Shown: positions 35,016-49,765 of the stretch, in pieces | Layout of the letters: each line of letters opens with the position of its first letter | How positions within the stretch are numbered: position 1 is the first letter of the stretch | Assembly (NCBI GenBank): GCA_947683425.1 | Contig: CANTUQ010000043.1 | Coordinates: 11,270,501-11,334,500 of the forward strand | Length of the DNA stretch: 64,000 bases | Origin: Excoecaria cochinchinensis | Taxonomy: Eukaryota > Streptophyta > Magnoliopsida > Malpighiales > Euphorbiaceae | Reading direction: 5' to 3' | Program-made: the position numbers and the translations under genes | Notes under the pieces: model-generated | What the model saw: only the letters and a program-made list of their open reading frames with translations | Database searches by the model: none | Told to the model about the DNA's origin: nothing

Positions 35016-36598
35016 TATTAGTAAACTGTAATGTCAAAATGACATAGTTAGATACAACTAGATTTACATTGCTAAACTATAAGGTGAAAATCATGATAAC
35101 ATACCAATTGAAGCACTAATTGACGCTTAAAAAATAATACAAATAGAACTACTTATTGGATTTTCAATATTTATATTGATTTGTAATTTAATGATTCAAA
35201 TCAATTCTCTAACATATGTACATCTAGAGGTACATGCTGATGTCTACATTTCTAAGGCAGTACTATTTTCTAAGGTACATGCAATTGCAAATGGAATTCC
35301 TATGAGGACCTTCACATGTCTACATTTCTAAGGCACTAATTTGTCAATGTAATTCAAATTTAGTCAATTGTATGGTACATTTCTTGAAATTTCTAATTAG
35401 TTTTACAAATTTTGTTTTGCTTAACAATATATACACAAATATAATACAAAATTAAAAAAATAATAATAAATGAATATATAGAATTGTATGGTACATATCT
35501 TGAAATTTCTAATAAGTTTTACAAATTTTGTTTTTGCTTAACAATATATACACAAATATAATATAAAATTAAAAAAAATAATAAATGAATATATAGAATT
35601 ATTTCATATACTATAGAAATATACCAAATAAAATTAAAAAATAAATAAATAAAATGAACAAAAATTTAAATAATCATGAAGACACCACAAATAAAATTAA
35701 TATAAAAAATAAAAAGATAAATGCAAAAAAGAGAGATATAGAAAACTGACTGGAGGGTAAGCAAGCAGCACCGGCGAGGGAGAAAGCAATGTCGGCGGGG
35801 GTAGACTAGCGACAGAATGGCACGCGGCGAAAATGGGCTGGCGGGCGACCAAGAGAAAGAAATCGACGCGAAGAGAGGGAGAGCATGAGAGGAGAACCAG
35901 CGAGGGAAAGCATCGGTAAGGTGATCAGGTAGAGTACAGCGGTTGTGGTGGGGGAGTGGCCAGCGTCCGATCCGCGAGGTAAAAGGGACTGTTCACCAGA
36001 TCTGGACTTCGGGGGGGGAGGGGCACGGTGACAGAGAGAGAGAGAAGAGGGGGAGAGAGGGTGTGAATAGAGATGGTATTTATACCTTCAGATTAAGTGA
36101 TTGAAAATACATTCCATCACTATTTTTTTTTCAATTTTGTGACGAAAACCAATATTCTATCGCAATATTACGATAAGAAGAAAACTCCATTGCTATCTTG
36201 CGACGAAGTTTAAAAGTCCGTCACTATTTTAGCGACGGACTTTCCTTCTCCGTCACAAACAAGATATTTAGTGACCGACATGTTCTATTCGTCGCTATCA
36301 TAAAAATTTTGCGACGGCCTTTTGACTTTCGTTCACTAAATATAGCGACAGAAGACAATGTCCATCGCTAAATTTCAAAGCAACATCTCCTGCGATTCTT
36401 TGCTGCCAATTTAGCGACGGTAAATTTTTCCTGTCGCTGAAGTCCGTCGCTAAAACTGGCGGGATTATTTTCCACCATTTTTAGTTACTTTTTTTTCAAC
36501 ACTAAAAACAAAGTTTTACTAACAGAATATCAATAGCGATGGAATTGAATTTTGTCGCTATTTTTCGGTAGCTAATACTGATTTTTCTTGTAGTGCAT

Positions 36599-37490
36599 AA
36601 TCTTTTTTTGCATTATTTAATATAAGTATTTTTAATTTTTTATTTTGAATTGTTAGAATCTCTTGATCATTATTTCATCTAATGACTCATAATCTCTCCT
36701 AAAAAAAAAAAACTTTTCCATTAAACTAAACTAATGGCCATAATTGGATGTGTTACTATTTATTTTACATATCAAAATTCATTATTTTCCTTTCTTATAA
36801 TTTAAATTTCTTTCTAAATAAATTATGAAATCATTAATAATTTTTTTTCTTACTTAAAATTTATAATTGACATCATATATAACTCATTATATTGATCGGC
36901 TTGACCTTTTAGGTGTCTCAGGTCAACTTTGACCATCGGTCAAATATGTCACTATCCACTGTGAAATCGTGACTTGAATTTTAATTTCAATTTTTAACAG
37001 TTTAAACAAACTTATTAATTTTCACCTCAAATTTAATTATTGGATTTATCTTTAATGGCATTATTCATAACATGAAAAAAAAATATTATTCATGTCATGG
37101 GTTACACTATTAAACTTGGAAAGTACTATTCATAAATTAGGATTTTTGGGACAGCAAAAGATAATGAAATGTCTAATTGTATATAATTTTTTAATTAAAT
37201 ATAATTTTTATATAAAAATTGGGATGAAAATATTAATAAAATAGTATATATATATATATATGACAAGATAAAATTTAATTGAAACAACGGGACACATACA
37301 TGATAATTTATTGCATTAAAAGAGGAATGCATAATATATCATCAAAGAGTAAAGAAATCGAGGTAAACAAACACACTTTTCATTCTTTCTAATACTTGTT
37401 TCTGAATGGTACAAACATCTTAAAATTAAAATGAAAGCTAGCCAGGAAGAAAACAGATATTAAGACAATTTAGCACAAGATTTCAAAGTT
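36599..37490. other. AT-rich DNA downstream of the metalloproteinase remnant
   Basis: No domain or element end found; a short TA run at 37248-37261. It would be the 3' flank of the metalloproteinase gene. Confidence 0.55.
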
Positions 37491-37491
37491 G

Positions 37492-40400
37492 TCAAAGATT
37501 ATAAAGAACCTTAATGCCTCGAACATCATCGGAATGTAAACCTAATTTGGTGGTACCAGAAGGAATAGAAGGAAACATAATAGCACCTGCAACAGAGCTA
37601 TGTCCAAGTCCAAGCAATTGTTCAATTTCGTGCAAAGCAACAGTCTCCAAATCAAATGCACCATTTACAACTCCTGCTGCCCATTTCTCATCAGCATCAT
37701 AATGAAATCTTCCATCTTCTAGGGCAAAAGCATGAGCAAGAACCCCACCTTGCCCATCTGTAGACACCGGGTCCTAAGATAGCCCAGATCAGAGTTACCC
37801 AATGATGATAAGATGCCTACTCACAGGCAAAAAGGTTGAAAGTGATGATTTCCTGTTCAAATTTGCATTTTAGAGTGAAAAAATAAAAAAATAATAAAAA
37901 ATATTTTTAAAATTAGATTTGAAAAATGGCGTTTAGAAATTGTAGTATTTTTAGTTAATTTTAAAGTTTTAAAAAAGAAAAAGGGGGGGGGGGGGGTCGA
38001 GCGTCAGCCTCGGTAGCGCGCAAGCGCGCGCGCCGCTGCGACGTGGAGCGCCATCACGCGGCACTGGCAGCCCGTCGCTCACTAGCGACGGGCGTCCGTC
38101 AGCCCTGTTCACCGCAAATCCACCGAAATCGCCCAAAATTCAGTTGATTCCGATTTTTCACCCAAAATTCCGTTTTTTATCCCATTTTTTCAGGGTTTTT
38201 AAGGTTTTTTTCAATTTTTAAAATTGAAAATAATTAATATCTGATTTAATTAAGATTTTTTCATTAATTAGTTAGGTTTTAATCTTTTTTTCATATAAAA
38301 AGAAAATGATAGAAAGAGAATGGGGGGGGGGGATTTTTTAGGGTTTATTTTTTAATTTTTTTCTCTTCTTCTTCTTCAACAAATTCTCTCCAGGTTTTTG
38401 TAGTTTTCCCCAACAAAAAGAATTAAAAATTTCAGTTCATTTTTTTGGCTCTTTTTCCAATAAAATTTCTTCTAAACAATTTTTAAAATGAGTTTTATTG
38501 ATTGATTTCAATTTTGAGACAAACATAATAATTGTTTGCTCTCAAAATTCATTTTTTAACTTGTTATTTGTTTTCAATTAAACTTTTTTCAAGGTTTTTT
38601 TTATTTTAAATCCCTTTTTTGATGAAAAATTATTTTTGAGACAAACAAAATGATTGTTTGTTATTGAAATTTAATTTTTCATTTGATTTTCTAAAAAACA
38701 AGTTTTTTCTCATAAATGATTTTTTTTTTGGAACAAACAAAATAATTATTTGTTCATGATAATATTTTTATCAATAAAATTCATTCTTTAGGCACAGAAA
38801 TTGATTCTTTGTTTTTAAAGAATTTTTTATTTTCTTCCATCATTTTTTCAAGTACATTTTTCCTTAGGATAAAATTTCAACATTTTTATTATTCAACTCT
38901 AATCTTGCACATCACAAACAAGGAAATCAATAATCATTTACTTTCATCGAATCTGAAACTCTGAGAGTAAACATTCTGGGCTCGATCTTTTTATTTTTTA
39001 TTATTTTGTTTATATTTAATTTATTAACATGCATATTATTTTTATTTTTATTATTTTCATTTATTTATTTATTTGGTCTATTGTTTTTATATGTGTCTCA
39101 TTTAATATGTTTATATATTATTTTTGTTCATGTAAATATTGATTTCTTATCATTTCTAACATGTAAATATTGATTTCTCATTATTTTTAACATGTAATTA
39201 ATTAATTTATTTTGATTGATCTTTTTGCCATGTAAATATTTTATGTTAATTGGGATAACATTAATTAATCATGTCACTCATTTAATTATTTTCATCATTC
39301 TTTTATTCACATTTTTTATCATTCATTTTCATTGTTATATATTTATTATTTATTCATTTATTTGTTTATTTTCATTATCCATTATTATTATTATTATCAT
39401 GTTAATATTTCTATGTATTAATTCATTAACATTTTTTATTTATTTCAATCACATCATTTAATTCATTTGTCATTTTGATGTCATCTTATTTTATCTTATT
39501 TTATTTGATTTTATCGTTTATTATATATTTAACTAATTTAATTGATTTAATTACTAACACTATTCCATTTGTGTTTTATTTTTATTTCACAACTTATTTT
39601 CCCTTTTGGGCATTCTTGCAAGCACACGAGGAGATCCAGAAGGCTCGTTTGGGATAAATATTTATTTGCTTTATTTTTAATATTTCGTTTATTTGGGCTT
39701 TTCATTTATTTTGCCATGTAATTTTCTTATAAAATTGTTTATTTTAGGCACGCTAGAAAGAAAATTACAAAAATATTTTTATTAATTAACTTGAAATCTT
39801 TCCTAATAAAAATGAGACCAATGTCCCAATTTTCTCCATCCAAAATAAAAATTGTCACATCAAAATTGTTTTATAATAAATATGCATGCGAGAACCAATG
39901 TCCTCACCTTTAACAAATAGCCCATTTTATGTATGATTTGTATTTTATTTACAATGGGAGTTGTATTCCGCCCCTAGTTTTATTGTAATTTATTTTCGTG
40001 CACTTTACTTTAATTATGCTTTATTTATTTATCGCTTCCTTTGAATGAATAACTTGCACTTTAATTAAACTGCACCGAATTGAATGAGAAAAGGGATGAA
40101 ACGTTAAATTCAAAGCTCAATTATAAAATTAGCCAAGGTATGAATAAATGGGAAGCCCCGAACCCACTCTGGTCTTAGGCTCAACAAGGTTAGAGGACCA
40201 TCTCAATGTTTCATTGGGATGGGGCCTCCAAAATATCTCTTGTTGCCCACCAAAAGGCCCAACTCAAATAATCCTAGGCTCCACGGGGTTAGAGAATCAT
40301 TCCAATGTTCTATTGGGATGAAACCTCTAAGATATCTCTGGTCTGTCTAAAATGGATATTTATGTGCCGTCTTAGGCTCACTGAGGCTAGACGACCTTTC

Positions 40401-40745
40401 CCAATGTTCTATTGGGTGGCGACTCCAAGAAACCTCCTTGTTGCCCAACAAAGACTCACTTATATTTTTTATAAGTTTTATGAACCTCTCCCGATCGCCC
40501 TAAAGGCGGGCGGTTCGGGGCACCCCGAGGTTCGGTGCGCGTCACACCATCAAAATCACTCCCATCTTGATGATCACCGCTATGAAACCCTATTTTTATA
40601 TCCCCAATTCTATAGTCTTCAACTCTTTGGAATGTGAAATGTGAATTAGTTGCCCATGTTTTGAAAGCTCTGGACACAGGGCTCATCACTTGACTAGGTG
40701 TTTTGGGGAGAAATTTGTAGGTTAAAGAGCTTTTTGACGCTCTCT
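37492..40745 (-). pseudogene. Plant matrix metalloproteinase, split by a solo LTR
   Basis: Minus strand. The first part (40745-40547) encodes SSLTYKFLPKTPSQ, VSRAFKTWATNSHFTF and DIKIGFHSGDHQDG. The second part (37758-37492) continues with GGVLAHAFALEDGRFHYDAD, a zinc site and the Met-turn AIMFPS, and stops after GIKVLYNL. Together these are most of the catalytic domain of a secreted zinc endopeptidase (MMP, M10A). The LTR at 37759-40546 lies between them; removing it and one CCATC copy leaves the frame unbroken through DFDGQGG. The zinc motif reads HEIEQLLGLGH where the family has HEXGHXXGXXH, so the second zinc ligand is Gln. Signal peptide, propeptide and cysteine switch are missing: an in-frame stop lies just before the first part, and CACTA sequence begins within about 40 bp. 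Confidence 0.9.
37759..40546 (+). mobile_element. Solo Ogre-like LTR (2788 bp) in the MMP gene
   Basis: Begins TGTAGACACCGGGTCC and ends GGTGCGCGTCACA. Perfect TSD CCATC lies at 37754-37758 and 40547-40551. The ends and internal landmarks match the LTRs at 1911-4556 and 44315-46816. A GC-rich cassette lies at 38000-38110, 241 bp from the start, beside a G run (37984-37996). No primer site or internal sequence is attached, so the full element was lost by LTR recombination. All frames inside are repeats of T- and A-rich sequence. Confidence 0.95.
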
Positions 40746-41061
40746 ATCTCAAATTTTTGTCTCTATTTTTTAAAGGTTTTTTTTGAAATATATATAATAA
40801 TAAATAATATTAAAATTATAATTGCCAAAATTTCTATAATGAAACAAGTATTAAATAAAAAAATAAATAGATTTAATAAAAATGTAATTAATAATATATT
40901 AATATATATATATAATTTAGTAACACTACAAATAAACATACGTGAACAGATTAAAAATACTAACTAAGCTGGAGGTGAATGTGGACAATCAGCCGACGGT
41001 GCTTGCGTATCATCTGGTAATCTTCGGCTAATGAAATCCTCTATCCTATTAATATGGTTCG

Positions 41062-42965
41062 TTAATATGTCGACGGTGCTACGAAACTCAATGACCTATT
41101 AGTAGTTGCCGCAAGCCTACTAGCCGTAGCCGTAGAGGATGAGGAGGCATGCGAATAGCAAGTATTCGCATAAGAGCCCAAACCGAAGACCTGTCCACGG
41201 CAGTCCCTACCACCAGCTGCGTCATAAAATACCCGAGCATGTTCCACATTATCACCATCTGCTTGCTGACTTTGAAGACTCTCTAGTACCCGCTCCTGTA
41301 ATAAAAATTATTCGAATATTATTTAGTACTAAAATAAAACTAAGAAGATATAACAAAATAATAATAAATTATGAAATTAACATACATGAACTTGTTTAGC
41401 TCAGTCGCTGACGAATCTCACACCGTTATGATTTCGCGTATGTGTATGCAAAAACAACTCATGAGGATTAGGTCTTCTACCCATACTAGACTCTTGTAAA
41501 CAACTTATAGGTTAATAACATTTTGACAGAATTTTCCTTAAATTTGTAACAAACCTAATGTATAAAAACCACAAAAGTACTTATATGTATTACTATTTTA
41601 ATGCCAACCAAATACAATTCTAACTCCTAACACAACAACACTTGTCTATAGGTTAATAAAATTTCAGTATAATTTTTCCTAAATTTGTAGCAAACCTCTT
41701 GTGTAAAAACCACAAAAATACTTATATATTATTATGTTAATGCCAACCAAATACAATTTTAAGTCCTAACAATAATAAAACTTGCATATAGGTTAATAAA
41801 ATTTTGGCAAAATTTTCCCTAAATTTGTAGCAAACCTCCTATTTAAACATCAAAAAATTACATTTATATTTCTATTAGCTACCATCAAAATCCATTTCAA
41901 ACTCCTTACATAATATTTTACCCATCCTCCTTCATTCAATCAAACGTTTGGCCTATTATCAAGAGTTGCATTTATTGCAGTAAAAAAACTCTTAATGTAC
42001 TAATTAGTTGATATAAATTGCAATAAAGAGTAGCATTTATAAAGTGGGATAATTGAATACTTACAAGTCTGTCAACATGCTCACGATGGGACAATGTTCC
42101 TCTATGTGTAAGGAAACACTAACTCCCTCTGGTCCTCCCCTCCTATTAGTAGAATTTCGATCGGTAATAAAAATGGCCTCGGTTGATGACCAGTACTGCA
42201 TCCAATTTGCCCAAATGTCTTCATTTATATACCTTGGTCGTTCACCTTTGGCGTGCAGCTTATTAAGCATGTCATTGTAACATACAGGGCTCGTTTCTCC
42301 CATACGGCATAGACAATGTGATCGATAGAAGAATTCCAATAAAAAGCTTTCTGAGGGATTAAAAAGAAAAAAAAAAAGGTTAAACATAATGTATGTATTT
42401 TCAAAATACGTTTACAATTTATATACTATATGAATTAAGGGGCAATAATTAAAAATAAATAAAATAATTTATTTACCTGAAACTCCTGAAAATCAAACAT
42501 TTTTGTCTCTTGAGAGATATTCTTCCATAAAAAATCATTTAATTCAATTCTCTCCTTAAATATACCAGTCATGGAGCGAGAGCAAGGACCAGATGGGATA
42601 AATCTAATGGACAACAAAAATATCATAATGTGCTCGAATTCAGTATTACATAGTAAATATTAAAACGAAAATTTGGTAACTCATTATTGTCCTTTAGTGA
42701 CAATATATATCCGTCCATCCACACCAACCGATCTAGGCAACGGACCTTCAACTGTTTCAGGCAATCTCTGAGATGGTTCAGACAGATTCTCTGTAGTAGG
42801 CGCTTCAGTCGATGAAGTACTAGCAGCAGATGCTAAGCATGGATACATTGGGAGTGAATAATTCGTGCCCATACGGGGAGGTGCAGACGCAGGAGACGAT
42901 AATCCCTCCCCTTGACTCATAGCTCTGGATACTGATGAACGCACCCTCACCCTAGGAGGTTGCAT
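41062..42965 (-). pseudogene. CACTA second gene (Ptta/En/Spm transposase, TnpA-like)
   Basis: Minus strand, several exons or fragments. A Ser/Pro/Thr-rich N-part (42965-42684) begins MQPPRVRVRSSVSR. A middle part (about 42640-42480) contains LNDFLWKNISQETKMFDF. The Ptta/En/Spm core lies near 42300-42070, with the ANWMQYWSS stretch, then TDRNSTNRRGGPEG and SVSLHIEEH. The C-part (about 41290-41062) contains VFYDAAGGRDCRGQVFGLGS. The family is the second protein of CACTA elements, which binds subterminal repeats and works with TNP2. Boundaries at 42480 (minus AG|GTAAAT) look like splice sites. Some frame changes remain, so I call it a pseudogene, but an intron-rich gene with little damage is possible. 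Confidence 0.7.
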
Positions 42966-43148
42966 AATACCAGTCTTCCTCTTGTTATTCTTTTTTTCCT
43001 TAAAATATTAATAAACATAATTAGACATCAGTTGATTATTATATATTCATGATTATTTGTGATAATAATACATATTTTTGTTATTTGTGAATTAAATCAA
43101 ACATAAAGTGATGTTTAGATTATGGATTTTACTCACGTGGGCAAAGAA

Positions 43149-44314
43149 TTATTCACTATCATCACTTAGATGTAATTCATTACCACAATCATCTTCATTT
43201 TCTAAATAATTAGAATCAAATTTGCTTTCCAATTCAGATGTAAATTTGGATTCCTCGTCAGATGCAATATCAACAAATTCATTGTCAACATTGATCAAAG
43301 GTTCATTATCTTCATATAATAAGCTTTCATTTATTTCATGACCCTCCACTTTCTCTTCCTGAAAGGCTTTGATTTCAATTCATTTATTTTATCTTGTAGC
43401 TTTCATTTCAAATATGCCTCTTGGTTTTACCTTGCAAACTGCCAACCAATATATTTTAACTCTTCTTAGGCTAGGAAAAGGGAGGTAATATACCTGGATT
43501 GCTTGCATGGCCAACACAAGAGGTTCAAAATTAGGAAACCTTCTTCTTTGATTGATATCAACCAAGTTGTAGCTGCTTTGCACTTTTGTTTCAACATTAA
43601 GTGTTGGATCAAACCATTCACATGTAAATAGCACACAACGTTCTATTGGCAAAGCAGGGTATTCAATTTCCAATATTTATGTAATTTTGCCATAATAATC
43701 CATTAATTCACCCTGAATGCAAACTCCACTATTTGTAATTGCCCTATTATTGCCATGAGATTGCGTATGATATTTGTATCCATTCACGAAATAAATCGGG
43801 TAAGATCTAACAGTCCGTAATGGTCCCTTAGCAACATCAGAGATGAAATTATTTTTAATTGTACGTTTTGACGCCTATAGAATGTAATTGTATATTGTCA
43901 TTTAATCCATTCACGAAATATTCATTATGTCCTTTATGTATATTTAAAGTCAAAACTTACATATGTCTTGAACCATAAATGGAAGTGTTTTTCGACTTCC
44001 TTATTGATGTCATTTTGTGTTATTTGTGGCATCAGCTCCAATAACCATTCCTCATATAAAATACAGCCAACAACAATATAAGTTACATAACCATCTTGAT
44101 GGCAATAAATAAATAATCAAACGAGCAGTTACACTTACTGCACAAATGGTTGAATTTTTTAGTAATTCTGTAAGATGTAACCATGTGCATCCTCTAATTC
44201 CTCATCTGTAAGCATTCTTCTGGTTGCACGTCCATATAATCGACCAGGATATGTGAATATAGTTAAATTTCCATCATTTGCACTTGTTTGGCCACCATCA
44301 TCATTACGAGGAAC
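43149..44314 (-). pseudogene. CACTA transposase gene, 3' part (DUF4216 and acidic tail)
   Basis: Minus-strand 3' end of the TNP2-type gene whose 5' part is at 58327-60852. DUF4216 is seen as FVNGYKYHTQSHGNNRAI near 43800-43745 and CEWFDPTLNVETKV with VDINQRRRFPN near 43625-43550. The acidic tail (43349-43149) contains NEFVDIASDEES and ends LHLSDDSE. Both features are usual in plant CACTA transposases. The gene is cut at 44314 by the Ogre-like LTR (TSD GGAAC). Before the cut, TIFTYPGRLYGRATRRMLTD (near 44262-44203) continues from the DUF4218 end of the other half. Confidence 0.78.
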
Positions 44315-46816
<2,502 letters not shown>

Positions 46817-46832
46817 GTTGCCCCCAATTTTG
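46817..46832 (-). promoter_or_regulatory. Polypurine tract
   Basis: Minus-strand AAAATTGGGGGCAAC directly before the 3' LTR start, the plus-strand DNA primer site of the retrotransposon. It fixes the element's orientation. Confidence 0.75.
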
Positions 46833-46984
46833 GAAAAACTAGAGCATAGATGCCTAGGTGAGTCAAAACTCAGAGAAAAAAGGAAAGAGACAAGTACCTG
46901 AGACAGCTATCTTTTCCAGACTGGACAATGTTGTTGGGGTGGTTATTTGCCTGCTTGTCGGCATGTTATTTTTTGCTAAAGCGA

Positions 46985-47790
46985 GTTACCATGATCGTGT
47001 AAATCCTCGTTGAAGTGGTATTTATCGTCAGCATGTAAATCTTTGTTCAAGTGATAGTGTCGTGGTCGTGCTAACCTTCCGTGGAATAGTAGTGCCGCCA
47101 CTGTGCTAACCCATGTGAGATTTGAAGCGGTAGTGCCGTGATCGTGCTAACCCTCCGTGGAGTGGTAGAGCCTTCATCGTGCTAACCCTTCTAAAGTGGC
47201 AGTGTCGTGGTCGTGCTAACCTTCCGTAGAATTGTAGTGCCGCTATCGTGCTAACTCTTATGAGATTTGAAGTGGTGGTGCCGTGATCGTGCTAACCCTC
47301 CATGGAGTGGTAGTGCCGTCATCGTGCTAACCCTTCTGAAGTGGTAGTGCCGTGGTCGTGCTAACCTTCCGTAGAATGGTAGTGCCGCCATCGTGCTAAC
47401 CCTTCTGAGATGTGAAGTGGTAGTGCCGTGGTCGTGCTAACCTTCCGTAGAATAGTAGTGCCGCCATTGTGCTAACCCTTCTGAGATGTGAAGTGGTAGT
47501 GCCGTGATTATGCTAACCCTACGTGAAGTGGTAGTGCAGTCATCGTGCTAACCCTTTTGAAGTGGTAGTGCCGTGGTCGTGCTAACCTTTTGTAGAATGG
47601 TAATACCGCCATCGTGCTAACCCTTCTGAGATGTGAAGTGGTAGTGTCGTGATCGTACTAATCCTCCATGGAGTGGTAGTGCCGTCATCGTGCTAAGCTT
47701 CTAAAGTGGTAGTGCCGTAGTCGTGCTAACATTCTGTAGAATGGTAGTGCCACCATCATGCTAACCCTTCTGAGATTTGAAGTGGTGCCC
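46985..47790. repeat. Minisatellite, ~37-bp unit with higher-order period ~145-155 bp
   Basis: About 20 units of a GTGGTAGTGCCGTGATCGTG CTAACC type. A longer unit carrying GAGATTTGAAG or GAGATGTGAAG recurs near 47108, 47263, 47407, 47486, 47627 and 47770. Spacing is thus about 155, 144, 79, 141 and 143 bp: a four-unit higher-order repeat with one two-unit step. It lies between the gag remnant and the 3' LTR. Confidence 0.92.
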
Positions 47791-49765
47791 TCTGTGAGCC
47801 CTTTGGTTGATTGGCCCCTGAAAGGTCTTTGGTTGATTGTCAGATTGGTGTTTTGACTGATGTCGTCACTCGCCTTTTGTCGGTGTCCGCATCAAATTTC
47901 TCTCACTGCAAAACTGGAAAACCAAATATGCAGGAAAAATAGTGAGCATGCACGTGAAATGCATGGGTCATCCAGAAATGCAAGATAAGAATTCATCTAA
48001 GTGGACTTAGAGATGATAGCCGGTCTGGCTGCAATTTTTGTAGGATCGCTGCCCTATGGAATTTGCTTTCGGATTTCATGCTTTCAAGATTGCGAGGTTC
48101 TCATCTGATACCTACAGTCATTTTCTTAAGGTAGTGCGTCCCTTGTGGATTTTCACACTTGCTTTTCTTAGCGGAAAATGCATCCTATCCGGATTTTCAC
48201 ATAACCCTATGCTTTATTTTTGCTTGGAATGGACCCAACCCAATCCAATCCAATGGCTTTTTTTTTTAAGGACAGACTGCCTGTTTCCAGCTTTTCATCC
48301 TATCCTTTTGCCTAACTTTTGCCTAGAGAGCCAATTACGGTTTTCATCTCTAACGACTTTTTTTTTTTGCAGAGAGGTTGAAGCTATTACCAAAAATCTT
48401 TCTAGTGTGATCAGCATGTATTTATGCCCATGTCATGGCCGTCTGAGCTTGATTCTTCTCATGCTGTAGAATTGCCTTCACGGTTGATAGTAGGATGAGT
48501 CAGCTGAAGGACCCGAGTGCTGAAAGTAGCAGAGGATAGACAGTAATAATGTGCTAGACAACTTTGAGTATGCAAAATGAACTGTTCTGATCATATCAAC
48601 ATATTATGGCGTAAATGCATATGTTTCAGTTTGATTTCATTACACATGATCATTATTTGGCATTAATCTCAAAAATACAAAACCTCATCTAATCTCGGGA
48701 TAGATCTTGAAAGCATCAAACTCCTGTTATTAATCAGCCCTCTCGGATTTTCGTAATTGAAGATTTTCTCTCAGCCCTTAATTTTTGCTCAGAATGCTTT
48801 TTTTCCTTTCTAGCAGGGCGCCCAATTTTAACAAGATCGCCTTTTTTCGATTTTCAACCCACGGGGCATTTATTATTTATTTTTCTCTTTTTTTTTAGCC
48901 TTTGCCATGGAACCTCCTTCATCTGTCGTGCCGATTGGTTTATTTAAATTCTCTTTCATCATTGCCAACCAGGACGGCTGCTTCTTTTGACGGTGTCCTT
49001 TCTCTTTTTTTTCTTTTTTTATTTTTCACTAAAGGCTTCATCTTGACTCCTGTGTAAACTGGTTGAAGTAGTGAGTTCTCTATTTGAAACTTAACTGTGG
49101 AAGCTCGTACTTTCCTTTTATTGTCTTTGATGGCTCGATTTCTGAAGTATCCTCTAATGTTTGAGATTATGTTACAAGTTAGACTCAAATGGTTTAGGGC
49201 AAGACTGTGGTTTTTTATTTCTCTTATTTTTTTTTTTTAAGTAGGGGCAAGACTTTTTTTTTTTTAGTTAATGATTTGTCCTTCTAAGTTTGGCTATAAT
49301 GTACCGTGCTTTACCTATCTTGGTTCCAAATGGTTAAAAGTCAATCTTGATTGGCTTTGCAGTACACATCTCAAATGGTTGGGAGGAAAGGAGTCATAAG
49401 GCTTGGTCCTAATGAGTTATATATATATTTTTTTTTCTAAAGGTCCGGAGTTTCATCTGTCTAACTTCTGACGTAACTATTTAATGAACAGAGTTTGATT
49501 TTGCTTGGCTACACTGTACGCGCCCTAGATGTTGAGGAAGAGGATTGGCTTTTGAAATTCTGCTCGTCGTCATGTTGGCATGTTGAAGCAGCGTCGCCCC
49601 CACCAATAATGAGAAACATAAGCAAAAACCATCAATATAATTAAAATGATCAGTACTGCGTACACCATTATTGAAAAGCTCAAATATAAAGACAAACACA
49701 TCTACTAAAGAAAACTCCTAGCAATGCAGGCACTGCAACCAATGTCTTTCATCTGTCATCGGCTT
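47791..49765. other. Element interior, no gene supported
   Basis: T-rich sequence with repeated ttttgcctaac and gattttc words. The longest frame (48056-48469, plus strand, 137 codons) lies antisense to the element; I see no known domain in it. Confidence 0.6.

Larger units (their letters stand above)
31555..36595 (-). mobile_element. CACTA (En/Spm-like) transposon, both ends present, 5041 bp
   Basis: Left end CACTATAAGAAATAAACTG; right end, reverse complemented, CACTACAAGAAAAATCAGTA. The 3-bp TSD CAT lies at 31552-31554 and 36596-36598, as expected for CACTA. Both ends carry many short subterminal copies of TAGCGACGG/CCGTCGCTA (31575-31862 and about 36170-36560), the likely binding sites of the element's TnpA-type protein. 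Inside, on the minus strand, are remnants of the transposase gene and of the second gene, both broken, so movement would need a helper. The left end has one TIR change (CACTAT for CACTAC). Confidence 0.93.
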
